Shown piece after piece: positions 25,250 to 39,200 of a stretch of DNA of 64,000 nucleotides (position 1 is its first letter; each line of letters begins with the position of its first letter). The translations under genes and the position numbers were made by a program. Origin of the DNA: Macropodus opercularis (lineage: Eukaryota > Chordata > Actinopteri > Anabantiformes > Osphronemidae); assembly GCA_030770545.1 (NCBI GenBank), contig CM061105.1:7113001-7177000 (forward strand), written 5' to 3'. The notes beneath the pieces are model-generated. The model had not been told where the DNA came from, did not search any database, and worked only from the letters and a program-made list of their open reading frames with translations.

Positions 25250-26679
25250 CTGATCTTAAATGAACATAAAACTCCCCCAGACATTTTCTCCAAAGTTAGT
25301 AAAAGGCCATTTTTTGGTGATGATCAGGACATATTTCCATATGGTCTGTTTTTAAATTGAATTACGTTTTATGGTGTTTAGACTGATGAAGTGCATTGAC
25401 ACAGTAGCACTTAACTCGAGGGCTTTCCCTCTCTTTAGTCCAGTATTGGATCTGGAGCTGATCCAAACTCCAAGGCAAACTGCTGTGATCAGCAGAGAGC
25501 AGCTGCCAGACATCACAGAAAAATCAATGAGCGGGTACAGAAACAGACAGAGAACGAAAGAGCTGCTAAAACGACTTCCGCCCTGCAGGACTTGACTCAG
25601 CCCAGCCTCACTGATAAACTGCATCTATCTTAACCTGAATCACCCAAAACATTAGGAACATTCTGCAAACATTAAGCTTTTCACGTGATTGTAAGGTGCA
25701 TTTGAGTCCACATGTCTAGTGGACTACATCACTTAGACGTCGGATACTACAGCTTCATCATCATTTAATCATCATGTAAATACAAACATCTGTTTGTAAT
25801 AACAACTTCTTTAGCCGTTGACTGTGTTACAACCTGAGCCTCAGTCTGAGCGGATCAAAATAACCTGATGTGTTAATCTCCTGTGCAGCCTGGGACACCA
25901 CACACAACCCCCTGTAACTCATGTGATCTCATTATAAATGATGTCGTAATTTGATATTCTGTATTAGGTTTGCCTTATAAAGAGTTGAAGACTTTCATCC
26001 GATGAAATATGGACCACATTCATTCAGCTGTTTCCAGACCTCAGACCAATTTGTGCCACAGCAAATATGATACTGTTGTCTCTGTGATTCAGTCTGTGGG
26101 GGTCCCACTGCTGGACACAGTAGTCAACAACCTGCCTGCTGACACACTTGTTAGGGTGATTACTGTAGTTTTTGTTGAATATGACTCCTCTGTGGGGGTT
26201 TATCCTGACAGGGACACAAACAACCAACCTCCCGGTGGCGGTTTTTCCTGTGCATTCACTGTATTGAGTGTCCTCTTCGTCTTGTTCTTTTTCTTTGTAA
26301 ATGTGTCCCTACATCAGAACAAAAGCAGAGATAAAACTGATTGAGCAAGGTCCTGCAAAGCCTCACACAGCAACACAAAAGAGCACACAGGGACACGGAC
26401 ATCCACACATTTGTGAGCCAGATGATCCTTAAATCTAAATTAATGAGATCACTTTGACTTAGAGGCTTTTTACTCAGCTTGGAGCAGAGTCAAGAACTTT
26501 AACATGTGCGCTGGTGGTTGCTTGCACACTTCAGTGAAGACTGTAGTGTGTGTGTGTATCATATTTTTCTCACAGATGAAGATTAAAACCTGACAGGGCG
26601 ACTTGGGTTAAGCTAAAGTAAGAATAGGCAAGTAAGTTCAGGTGATAACCTCATAAGATGATGAAGACAGACTAAAACG

Positions 26680-26702
26680 TGTGTGTGTCTGTGTGTGTCT
26701 GT

Positions 26703-26739
<37 letters not shown>

Positions 26740-26781
26740 TGTGTGTGTGTGTGTGTGTGTGTGCATGTGTGTGTGTGTGCG
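26680..26781 (+). repeat. (GT)n microsatellite, interrupted, about 100 bp
   Basis: Long GT dinucleotide tract with interruptions by CT, AT and GC units. Two open frames across it are low-complexity artefacts. Confidence 0.95.
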
Positions 26782-29114
26782 TTGTTGTGCACGTTTTTGT
26801 CTCATTTGAAACATTCGACTGTATTAAAAAAAGTCACATTTTTAGTTCTTTTAGCTTTTTTCATAACTTCATTATTTATTTTGTGATTTCAGAGAAAGCT
26901 TTTGATCCTCTTTCAGTGAGAGGGTGATTCAGTTTAGTCTGTAGAATAAGTGCAACCAAGGCTCAAAATCAACCAATCAATTAATAGTTTTGCTCGGTTC
27001 ACTGGCTCCTCGTCTCGCTGCATCCTCCCACCCGAGGCCACGAGGAGCCAACTGGATTTAATACTTTGCCTCTGCTTTCCAGAATAATAACAGCCTACCT
27101 GCGCCAATAAGTGGTTTCGCAGCAATGTTTTCACAAGATATACGACGTTTGGTGCCATAAACTGACCATTTATGACTGAAAAACATCACTGACATTTGAA
27201 TTCAACCCAACAAATGTGTAATTCATGGTCCTCAATTATGAAAGTTCATTTTTTTCATTGGTTTGGATCAGATCTCCTGAAATCGTAACGCTACAAACCT
27301 TTAAGGTAAAAATAAGTGTTTTCCCTGAGAAAGAATTTTAATTGACTGAATACATTTACCATGAATATGATCTTTGGGTTCTGTTCCACTTGAAGTTGCT
27401 TTTGTATTTACTCTACTTTATGAGTGATCATGAGCTAATGATCATATATGATCATGAATCAACCACCTGTCAGAACTGAAAGTGGCCTCCAGCTTTGACA
27501 ACAGCTGTTTCTTGATTTCAACCCAAAGAGGCTCTTCTATTAATAAATTATTGATACAGCTTTCTTGGCTTTCTTTTCACCTTTCAGTTTGTTTCAGTGC
27601 AGCTCCATGGTTCAGTGTAGACCATCAGATGTTTATTGCTTTTCAGTCTATAAAAAATGAAATAAATACAAAATAAAGCTTTTTTCGTGGCCTCTGACTG
27701 AGTCCATCGGCAAATCTACGCTCTTGATTGACATTTTGTGACTACTACTAGATTTTTGCACGTCTTACTCTTGTTCCACATTTTCTGAGACGTGTTTTAA
27801 TGCGAGCTGTGGCAGTGGGGCGGGACTATTGATCAGAAGGTGGGTCTCATCTCATGCTTCCCTGTCTTGTCCTCAGAAAACCGCTGAAACGAGCTTCAAA
27901 CAAGTGCCGTGGATCCTCCATGTGGCAGACACATGGTCCGGATCATGAGACATGGAAAGCAAAAATAAGTCTCTGTTCCAAACACACACTGACTCTTAAG
28001 CTCTCACTGTGGTGCTTTATCCAAAAACAGATACGCTGCCGTGCATTGAAAATGTTAATATTTAGTATTTTAATACTATAACAATTACTGTACGACAGAG
28101 CCTTGGGTGAGAAGCCTGCTGAGATCTGGGGGCGACAACATGATCATCTGTCCAGAACAGAAAATAGTAAATATAATGTCAAACTGTCAAGTTATCACTG
28201 GATACCACCTACATGTTACTTATCTGATTTAACGTTAAATGTTAAAGGCCTAACAGGTGCCAGGAGACTAAATGTGCTGCCAAACCAAATAAAGGCTGCA
28301 GTGCTCTGTTAGTTCTAGTGTGTCACAGAGTAGTTTTCTGCTTGTTCGTGTTCACAAATGAAGCTTTTTTAGCAAGAAGCTGCATTTTTATCTATAGAAC
28401 GTAAATCAAACCTTGTGTAAACCCCGTGACTCATTCAAGGCCCCGAAGCCATGGACTCTATGTAACGTGAACAAGGCAGAGATGTTATCATAACTGTACT
28501 TTAAAAAAGCAACAGTATTACAGTGTCAACATGTTTTAAATAAACATCATCAATTTAAAATTTCACATGTGGTTTAATTGTCCTTGAATGGGGTCATTTG
28601 TCTTGGGCCCAACTGCTGGTGCTTCACAAATCAAAAATAAATAACAAAACCTGTGATGTTACCGTCCATAACCCAGATAAATCAACTGCTACTGTCCAGT
28701 GTGGAATATGTTAAACTCGATTTAAACAGCCTTTTTTTTCAGTCTACTCATTCTTCTTGGTACATGGGGTCGCACTTAAATCCAAACATAACTCTGGTCT
28801 TTTAACGGCTGGGGAATGTCGCACACATCCCAACAGCTGAGCAGTAAACTGCCCAAACCTAAGGGGAGTGTTTACAGAAAAAAGCTTTAAACTTCTTTCT
28901 TCACTTTTTTCTTTTCAGTTCCGTTCCATTGTGTGTAAAATCAAAATGAGGGATATTCTGTAACTATGTTTTAAAGAGGGCCACAAACATTCAAAAGGTA
29001 AACAAACTAAACAAACTATATCTATGTTTTGTTTGCCTGCTGCACCTTCCAGAAAGTCATCGACTGCTCAGTGCCTGTGTACCGTACATACAGTTCCAAT
29101 GAAAATGATCCTTC

Positions 29115-29173
29115 ATTCTATTCTATTCTATTCTATTCTATTCTATTCTATTCTATTCTATTCTATTCTATTC
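29115..29173 (+). repeat. (ATTCT)n pentanucleotide microsatellite, 59 bp
   Basis: A perfect run of about 11.8 ATTCT units with no interruption. Confidence 0.97.
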
Positions 29174-32100
29174 AGGGCAGTTTTTATAAAAAAGAAAGCC
29201 AGTTCCTCTCTGTTACCTCAAGCTTTAGCTGTTGCTAAATCATCAAGATAAAGTTCCTATAGTACTATGAACAGAAAGCTGAAGGGTTACACAGGTTCAT
29301 GTCAGAATAAGAGATGACTGCTCAGTATGACAGAAAAGGGAAGGAATGACATCACATCAAACGCCAAAAGTGAAATAAATGCGTTTCCCCCTTTTTTGGA
29401 GTGACTTGTTGCAATCTGGGTTACGAGCCGAGCCCAGAGCCCGGTTCTGTGACGAGGACCACTACTTGTTACTGCTTCCCTTTGCTCATATGTTCTGTTC
29501 AGGGGAGCAGCTGCCAACGCTTGTCCCGCGTACAACAGATTCAAAGACTCGGTGCTGCTTGGTCTCGTGGACATTCTGAGCAACCGAATCGTGTTGTGTG
29601 TGAGGACTTACATCCATGTGCAAGTAACTCAGGCCTCATTTGTGAACATCCCTGGAAGAGCGTTAGACACCTACAGTGAGACATGAATTATGTTAATTAC
29701 ATTAGTTTCATTTGAGTCTTATAATATCTGACCGCATTCTCTTAATACAACTGGATTAATTTAATAAAGTTTAATAGATATTTCTGCAGTTTAAGAGGTT
29801 CTGCTACTCTGTGTTGAAAGGCCTGTTAATAGAAAAAGACTACATTTCATTTTTAACTGGGTCCATTACATTTTTTAAGAAAATCTAAATATATTTAATC
29901 CCATTATATGGAATTATTGGCGCTGTAAAAACTACAGGACACATAGTCATGTAGTGCAACCTATTGTTTCATTAAGAGTCATTCAAAAATCCTATAATTA
30001 AATTCCTGTGTACTCACTTATTGGAGAAATAATGTGTCAAATTGCAACATGTTGCTTGATTCACTGAATAGGATTCATCTTTATTTCAGCAGAAAATTGA
30101 GCAACTTACATAGAAAAGCTGACGTGCTGGTGAATAAATACAGTACGTGTCTTACGACAACAGTAGTGGTCATCTGTGACGACAGGCCTGCTGCCCATGG
30201 AAACACAGCCACTGCAGACAAAAGCATGGACAGCAATTATCCTTTAAGTAGTCACGGGAAGCTCATAGCATTCAAAGTCAAGCTGGGCACAGTGTGTAAA
30301 CACAATGTTCCCATCTGATTCAATTTAAAGGAACATGTGAGTGTCACTCAGAGGACAAACACAAGTACAGGAAGATGAAATCAGGAAGCTGTGACCACAC
30401 TGCTGCTCATATTTCTGGCTAAAATTGGGCAAAATGCAATATCAGTAAATTACCTTCCTTCTGAATGAAATCCCACTGAAGTCCAACCTCAAAGACATAG
30501 TATTGTAACACTTTTTAAACGCAGGAGGATTTTAGCTTTATAAACACAGAAGAGTGTGTTTTCATTTACATCTTCTCATCTACTCTCAGAAAAATCTATA
30601 CTTTGCAGATGTTTTTTTAATGAACAGCAGTTTTTGTGACCCTAAATTAGTGTTGCTTAGCACTTGCTCCTGCCCTGCTGTGACCGCGACAGGACAATCA
30701 TAGCAGAGAGCTCAGGTAAACAGCAGGGTGTGCAGCATTTACCATTGATTGTGGAGCTCGCTCAGCTTCGGTTGCTAGGGCCTTTAAGCCACGGGTCACT
30801 AAGTGTTCGTTTGAGGGTGATTCATCCTTCTATGGAAAAATCAAAGTGGCTGCCGCTGGGCTGGCGGCTTGGCCTGCTGGTTTTGAAGAGGCAGTGGAGA
30901 TATCGCATTAAGAGACCACACACACGCAGCATGACACTCTGACTGGTCGGGGATGGAACTCGCGTAAAGCATAGCCGAAGCCATTTGGGGATACGAAGCC
31001 AATGGCTGCACTTCACCAGGTGATTAATGAGAATCTGCCATCTGAGATATGATGGTGTCAGTGAGACTTCACTCCCACAAATACTAGCAGACATTTATCC
31101 TCAGGTCCTTCTGCGTCCAAACACTGTCTGGATTTATCGCTGGAAACACACATGGATAAAGGCTCCTTTGATAAATACTCAGAGTCTGTTTAATAGTTTT
31201 TCATAAGGAGGTTAAAATAGTTTAAAAACATGAATTGTTTACTATTCACTTTGAGACATGACATGTGAAGCAAAGAAGTAATGCCTACATTAGTGTGTGG
31301 GTTATTTTATGCAAATTATTTTGATTATTATAATCTGATGAAGGAAAAAAGATTTAAGACTTCATAAGTTTAAACACCAAAAACTATATTTAGGTCATTT
31401 TGGTTTTATATCGATGACAGAGAAGGGAAAAAAATGCAGTTGATGCTCACCGTGCTATTAAACACTGCTATCACAAAGTGAAAGAAACCTGTTTACAGTA
31501 AACATAAGTACCATACATTCATGTGTTCGGCGGTTAAACTGCCAGATAAGTACGTTTAGTCGCTGTATGTGTGAAGTGCGGCGGCTGATGAACAAAGCTC
31601 CAAAAAGCTGTTAAACTGAGGCTAAGTTAGAGAAACAACGCGAATATTCGTTGCATTGTCTGCTGTCTGGTTCCATATTGCACTGGTAGTGGAGACTAAA
31701 ACAAAATGTCAGAAAACCGCTCTGTTAAACTAAAGGTTGTGGGAGCGCATCAAGCGGCCGTGACACAATGTAAATGTTTCAGTGTTATCTGTGACAGCTT
31801 CTCCTGTGTCCTGGTGGAGAAACGTGAGCTCTCACTCCACCCATGTCTCCCATGTCAACTGTCAACACTGTCAACTGTGTGTGAAGTGACCTGGATAAGG
31901 ATCATAAACTGTCACAGGCCTTGAACCAAGACGAGGCCAACAAATGATTGTGTGTGTTATTGAACAAAACTGGAACTTAATTAACAAAACAAACTGTTTG
32001 CTCTGGTTCTGACTCCCGCCTACAGTGTAGTTGACCTCCAGCGACTCCGCACCAGATGCGTCCCATCATTCTGTTCCCTTCTCTTGGATCAAAGCGATGG

Positions 32101-35100
32101 ACACTGGTCTGTCCTGGAATCTGTTGCTCACAGGTGTCAAACGCTGAGAGAGCCGAGCCCTCGGCCTCCTACCACACGGCCGCTACTATAATAAGCCTGG
32201 TGATTTGTCTCCTGAGCAGCACGGCCTCTGTTCCACACCTTCCTGTCACTCCTGTGTGGAGCACTTGTTTACCTCTTGGGTTACATATTATGGTTGTGCC
32301 TTGGTGAGGCTTGTGAAACCAAAGATATTCTATCCTGCGATCTCTGTGGGAAAGCTACTCCCCTGACCAGGCGGCACTGACGTGACCGAGTCCTGCTTGT
32401 TCCCCAGCAAACTACTATCAAATGATGATCGGCGGTGATAGTGGAGAACCGTTCTCCTGCTGCACTTCCCTCGCATGTCGTGTCCTCTTTCAGATCACAC
32501 TTCTCAAACTAGATTTATGGCCACAGTGTAAAACCCGACCTTGAATTGTAGGAATGTGAGCCTCAGTTGACACAAGACAAACACAGTACACGTCGCTGAG
32601 ACCCACGGCTCTCTGCACAAAACGTTTGTTTACACCACAACGGGCCGCCGCTAAACAGGCGCGCAGCACTGATAATAAAGCAAGAGATTAAACTAAAAAT
32701 GTAATGAGCCAGACACTAAAACTAATTACAGCATTAACTTCCAAATGTGTCAAAGGTAAATAAGCCTGCACTCATTGCTGTGTTTATACGTCAGTGTTTG
32801 CTGGAGCCACAGAGTGAACAGAACAAAAAGTCAAATGGCACAAGGTCAAGCGCCCTCGCGGCCAAACAACAGTGATGCAACTGTAAATCTCTGTTAATGG
32901 CACATAAATTCAGTTGACTTGAAAGTTTGGATCATTTTATGTGAGACTGAACAGTATTCGCCGTACTGCTGTTTTGGCTTCACTGCGGTTTCTGGCTGTT
33001 GATCCGTTTCATCAGAGTCCTTAGCGTTTCGGATTTTGAGGTCTAAGGACAAAGAATGTCGTTGTTACACAGCATTTGATTTCATTTGACTTGCTTTGAG
33101 TTTCCAAAATGCAAACCATGCAGACACAATTATTACTCTGACTTCCACCAACAGTCATTCTGTCCGTCAGTTAACAAAACTGCTAACAGAAGATTTCAAC
33201 TGAACAATAGAACAGTTTTTTTACTTTAATTAACAGTAATGCGGCAAAGAAGCATATAAGTAAGGACTGATGATTTGCCGGTGACTAAGATGTACCAGGA
33301 CAAACAGAACTAATTACTAATTATGACCACGGCCCTGCTAACAGCTCACAGTAGCTGGTTCAGTTTGAGCCGAGCCGCTGGGACCAGCCTCTTATTTGCC
33401 ATAAAACTGATTTAATCCTCTCACCTACTGTAACTCTTGCAAAGCAAATGATGTAACAGCTGCGGCCATGTTTCCTATGTTGATCTGGGCAAGTCGTTTC
33501 TTGCTGCTGCTATTAAACCTTTATAGCAGAAAGCACACGTCAATGCAAAGTCACTAAATTACTATAGTCTCTAATCCTCCTTATTCTCCGGAGTACTGCA
33601 AAAGGTTGTAGCTAAACAGCCTTTAGCTCGACTGTCCAACGTTAATCCTCCGGAACCTTTCCAGTCCGCTGTCATGTCCCGTCATTCCACCGACACGGCA
33701 CTTGCGGTAGACGATGTTCTGCTAAATATGGATCTGAATTCCACATCTGCGTTTCTCCTGCTGGATTTCAACATCGCTGCGTACTCCCAGGTCAACTAGT
33801 AAAGTTATTGGGTGTCTACAAATAGATTCTGCTCTCTTTGTTGATAGAAATAGGCCCAGACATCAAAAACATCTCTCAGTGTGGTGCATTCCAGGGGAGT
33901 TAATACGTTTTTGACACTTTAAAGTTAATCGTCATCTTAGTAAACTAAGAATTCCTCCACGCAGCAGCTTTTGCAGAAGACGTTGCAGAGTTTCACCTGG
34001 TTGACCCCATCCTCTGAAATAACCTCAGGCAGCCTCGCATTGTCATTGTCAAGTCATTGACTTCATTTATACTATAAACTGTGTTTATTTAAAAGCCTTA
34101 ACTTTCAGATTGTAGCAGGGTTTGTACTTTTCCCAGGTGGTGGGTTGGCTTCGGTCTCAATGATCAATAAATGATCAATAATCAAAAACCCCTGTCTCAG
34201 TCCATGTGTCTCATGTCCTGCTGTGTGAAATAACCTGTAATTTAAATGTTGTCCAAATGTTGTAAAGTAAGAGCCAGAGCACTAAAACATCAGGGTTTCC
34301 AGTGCGGTGTGGACGATAAAAACGAACATTTGCTCAGTGAGTTACGCTCTGGTTTGTTGTGTTATATAAGCGACTCTGAAGCAGAATTCCAGCGAGTACA
34401 TTTTAATTGGCATCAGTCACAAAGCGGCAAAGATGCTGGAGAATATATATTGTGAGAAGCAGTAAAATGTTTACACTCAGGCGGGTTTTAAATACTTCAT
34501 AACCATCATTACTCTGTTTATTCCTTCACCTGTTTCCCTGAACAATAAATTAAAAGTTGTCTGAGAGACCAAAAAGGCAGAAAACCAAACATTTATTTCC
34601 CAAGCATACTTCGCTGAAAGCATAATTCACCGAGTTGTCTGCTGGCTTCCCGTCTGTTTCTCTGCTGTGCAGCGCCACACACTGAGACAAGGAGTTTAAG
34701 ATTTAACACGAACGTTTCTGGGGCCTCTTTTCTTCTTTCTGGAACAGTTGATGCACATGTCCAGCAGCAAACCGCCACTAGACTGAAGGAGTGGAAATAT
34801 CCACTGACTGTCACTGGATACTGGTTAGCAGCACGCAGACACGAGCAGGTCGTGGTTCCAGTCAAACACGTGCTTTGACGTGAGGGCAGATTCTGTTAAA
34901 CCTGATGATTTACACAGAACACGGGACAGATAAAGATAAAGAAGAAATATCTGAGTGGATCGTTACTACACTGACTCAACATTGGAAACACAAGCTCAGT
35001 GATGAATTCTTTATTGTTTTTATGATGGTTAAGTGCCAAAAATTATTAGGAGGGTAGAGACCATGAAGTATCTGTTGTATAATATAGCAAATCTAGCAAC

Positions 35101-35635
35101 AATGGTGACTTGTCCTCACATCCCCATGTTCCCAGTTTCCCGCTTGTCAGTATAAAGACTTGCAGCATCAAAGCCTTCATTGAGATTCTCTGTTATGAAA
35201 GAGATTTGTTTTACAGGCTCGACAGCATGGGAACAGATGAACCTCTGGCTTCTTTAGAAGTTAGAAGTTATCTAATTCACGCATCACATCCAGATTAGCT
35301 GTTAATCAGTGAGCTGGTCCTATGACAAGTCCCTCAGTGGCAGCCAGACTGTAACTAATAGAATTAATGTTCTGCTCTGAGCTTTCCTGCTGAACCTGAA
35401 AGGTACAGTCAGCAACATCTCAGATCTTTTCACATTTGAATGCACTCAAGCTTGTGGACTTTACTATGTCATTAAACACGACACTGCTGACCATAAAATA
35501 ATGTTACAAATCGGTCATTATACTATTATTTGTATTATTGTCAAAGTGCACGAGTGTAAATATGTTTATATGAATGTTTACCTGTGTGCTCCAGTCGGGA
35601 TCAATAACAATCGCACCCCTCAGTTGTGCTCCGTC

Positions 35636-35663
35636 ACACACACACACACACTCACACACACAC
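35636..35663 (+). repeat. (CA)n microsatellite
   Basis: CACACA tract interrupted once by CT. Confidence 0.85.
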
Positions 35664-36169
35664 CTCCTACCCCAGGCTCTGCTGTGTACCAACAGTGGAA
35701 TCTGCCGTAAAGACACAGCGTATTCTGGTAATTTTCCACAGGTAACTTGGGTGGGGAGGTAGGGTGTTTATGGTGACTCAACACATTCCAGTCAGTCGTG
35801 GTTGATTATAGTCTACTCTGCCTTGAGTGTTTGTGTAGGAACCGACTGAGCGACACTGCACCTCAACAACGTTGATACCAGAACAAAAATATTAATTCAC
35901 GCCAGCAAATTACAGCTATCACAACAAAGCAAATGAAATGAAAACACTTTCCATCAAGGTATTAAGTCCAACAGATCAGCGTTTTCTTTCTATCGCTAAA
36001 ATACTAAAGCTGTGGGAAGTTGCCAACTAATTTGCAAAACCACTTTTGAATGAGTCATCCTCTAGCTGTAGCCGATCACTGGCTGCTACGTTTGTAGGCA
36101 GGATTGTGGATAATATTTGTCGATTGACTACAATTAAAAGCTTGCTCTATGTGGGAGTTGTTGGGTTTA

Positions 36170-36262
36170 GTTGTGTAAGGTCTTAAACCTTACTTGTAAA
36201 GTGCCTTGAGATAACTGATGTTGTGAATTGGCGCTATATAAATAAATAAAGTTAAAGTTGAA
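36170..36262 (+). mobile_element. 3' tail of a teleost LINE/SINE-type retroposon
   Basis: Contains GTAAAGTGCCTTGAGATAAC followed by TTGTGAATTGGCGCTATATA and AATAAATAAAGTTAAAGTTG. This AAAGTGCCTTGAGA...TTGGCGCTATATAAATAAA arrangement with a short AT-rich microsatellite end is the typical 3' terminus of non-LTR retroposons and derived SINEs in teleosts. Only the tail is present, consistent with 5' truncation. Confidence 0.7.
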
Positions 36263-39200
36263 AGCTGAATAATATCAGATATTATGAACAGAGCAAACCC
36301 AGACTACTCTGTTTGCCTTGAGAGAAATTAAAAGAGATTTTAGAAGTCAAGTTAAATTTGACTTTAATTTAAGTGGAGAAAATATACCATGACAATTATT
36401 ATGCATTAGTTGTTGGTCTTCTCAAGCCTGTCACAGCTAATTGGAGCTTCTTCTGGCTGCTGATGGGTCAACTGAAAGTGCAGGTGCCCTCTCCCACCCA
36501 TGACAGAGATGATCCACCCCAGTCTTCAGTCAGGGTCTGGAAAGTCATTAAATCTAGCGGCAAACTTGTTTAGCTGGAAACACTGAGGAGAACCATGTGT
36601 TGCCCACGTAAGCCGTCAGACAGTGACACATCCCTTCCCAAGGGACTTAATGCACAGGGCAGTGTCCCCCAGCTCTGACCTTTCCTCTGCATGTAAAATC
36701 CACTTAGCTACTTACAACCTTGCAAGCATTCTCCAGTTTGATGCAACAGAGCCACTATTCATGGAACTGCTCTGAGCATTTTATTTGAGGTTGAACCACG
36801 AGGACATGAGTGGTTGTCCTCAGATGACCCGAAACCAACTAGACGATGCAAACGGTGTGATTTATATACTGGTTGACGTTGAAGAACGTTGCAAACTGAC
36901 CTGATTGTGCTTCAGCAAACATTCCTGTGAACCCATTACACAGTGGAAACGGCTCTAAATCAGTGTTGCTAATGCTTCTAAATGTTAGTTCACACAGTTG
37001 ACAGCCTTTTAATTCACGGCTGCTTCTGCTCTGATGACCCCCGTTGTTGCAGCAGTGCTCTGAATTCCTTCTAAATCTCTGTGCTCTTGTAAAAACAACA
37101 CGAGCCCCAGTTATGATGAAGTGTATTGTTTTAGCAACAAAAAACGAAAAGGCACCAATACAGCATGGAAGCACAGGACATGCGATTGATGAGGTTTATA
37201 TCACAAGTGCTGACAGGAAGTTTGATGGGCTAGTATGAAACTTCTCTTCTTCTCTGATGCTGGAAACCACAGATATGAAAACAGTGACGAGCAGCGTTCC
37301 TGTGTGTTTGCTGTGCTTTCCTTTGCTCTGACATGAAACATACTGTTATTAACCGTGTTGAAGCTTGGTGTGCTAATGTTGCCACAGGTGGTTTGCTGTT
37401 CAGGTGTGCTGTTTGCTGACCTGACTCGAATGCTCCCTTACAGACCAAAGGTCTCACACTGCGCCTGGGAACAGTCATTATGGTTAAAGATTCCTCTGAC
37501 CAGTTGTACAGTCTTTGTGTCACTATCGTGACCACCAGAGATAAAATCTTTTTGAGACCTTCACTATGAACAGTCTGACACTATACTTCCCATTCAACAA
37601 TAAATAAAGTCCACATACCACCTGCAGGCTAAATACGCACTTGTCACTAAGATCCTTGCTTTCATAAACTAACACATCCTTATTTTCCTCCTTGGCTACG
37701 TACCTCTACGCAAAAGGCACGTTTTTAAGTCATACAGTATTTTACTAACATGACCTTTGATCCCTGCCAGGCAAACATGTGCCTGGGTCATGTTTTGGAG
37801 CAGGCACATTGATATCCGTCTGTGTCTAGGCCCGGAGGCAAGCGCAGTTCATAAGAGGGGGTGGGGAAGCCTTATTAAAACAGCACAGAGCCTCTTTGGC
37901 CCAGCGACTAGGAAAGAGGACGAACAGCAGCAAATTTATTCCAGGGTTGGCTGGCAAAATCCCATAGAGCATTGCTTTTATGACATGCATTCCTGTGATG
38001 GGCCTTAGAGAAAACCAGAAGGGACGTCAGTTTAATTAATGGCCGAAAGACAGCACATACTGTACACATAAGCAATAAGATGTTTCTGTTGATCTTTCTG
38101 CAACTCTTGTGCTTATTTGCAAAATATTGTTAAAGTTAATTGGCAGCAGGTTTGTCATATTATTAACATTTTATTTCAGCTTTCCTTGAATTTTCCTGCT
38201 TTTCAAACTCTGTTGCAATAATGGTGAAGAAGCACCATGTTTTTGTGATTATGCTGACTCTTAAATGAACAGATGTCTACCGCACACAGCTTTTTGCGTG
38301 TTTCGCATCTGCTCTAGCTTATCTGCTCTTGCACTGCAGCTCTAACGTGAAGCTAGAGATGCTGCACTGATATAAACAAGGAAAGGGCTGACTGATCAAA
38401 TCTATGCATCCTCTTCTTGTGAATAAACAGCTCAACCAGGAAATTTGACGCTAATCTCCGGGCAAGGCGCTAAAGGTTTGCTTCTTCTCATCTCACCAGT
38501 AAATATCACTTCTTTCAAAAGGATGTGAAGATGAGCAACCCACAGAAACTTGGGCCACTAAAGATAACCACAGGGGAAAAACATTAGCTAGAAATAGATG
38601 ACTTTGTTGCCACAGACACCTGAATAGAAGCAATTCAGACCTTTTGAGTCGCGCTGCACATTTATTTTATGGGGAAAGGAGCAGTGTGAGAGGCTGTCTT
38701 GTCTGCAACACATAAGGATAATAACAGGAAACTTAGCAGTTTGATGTGTGGGTGGGTGGAAGGGTTAGAGCGTCTGCACTTGTGTTCGTTGTTGCTAAAC
38801 ATGAGTTATTATTTGTAACGTACTTCTCAAAAACCCTCCCAGTCTTCTCTGTAAATGTTGATCTTGCGATTATATTTGGCGCGAAGTTATCAGAAGTTGG
38901 AATATTAAGTGTTACGACCAAACACATACAAGACATTTATAACATGCATGCACAATAACACGGTTGATTAAGAAGATAATGTCATATTCAATTAAGTTAC
39001 ATTTCTTTATGGTGAATGGTCTAACATGTTTATTTAACCAAATTTAAAACAGTATATTATGTAGAGGTAAGTTTAACAATAATAGCAAGTTCCCCCTTCT
39101 TTGACTTATTCCCTGACCAACTTTACTGGCCTGTGCAGATAACACATAAAGTCTTGACTTGTTACTGAGCAACTAAAGGAACATGCTCATACTTAAAATG

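Noticed and set aside
26009..26344. 111-codon open frame with a hydrophobic C-terminal segment
   Set aside because: Hydrophobicity comes from a T-rich tract; no family resemblance and no promoter or splice context.
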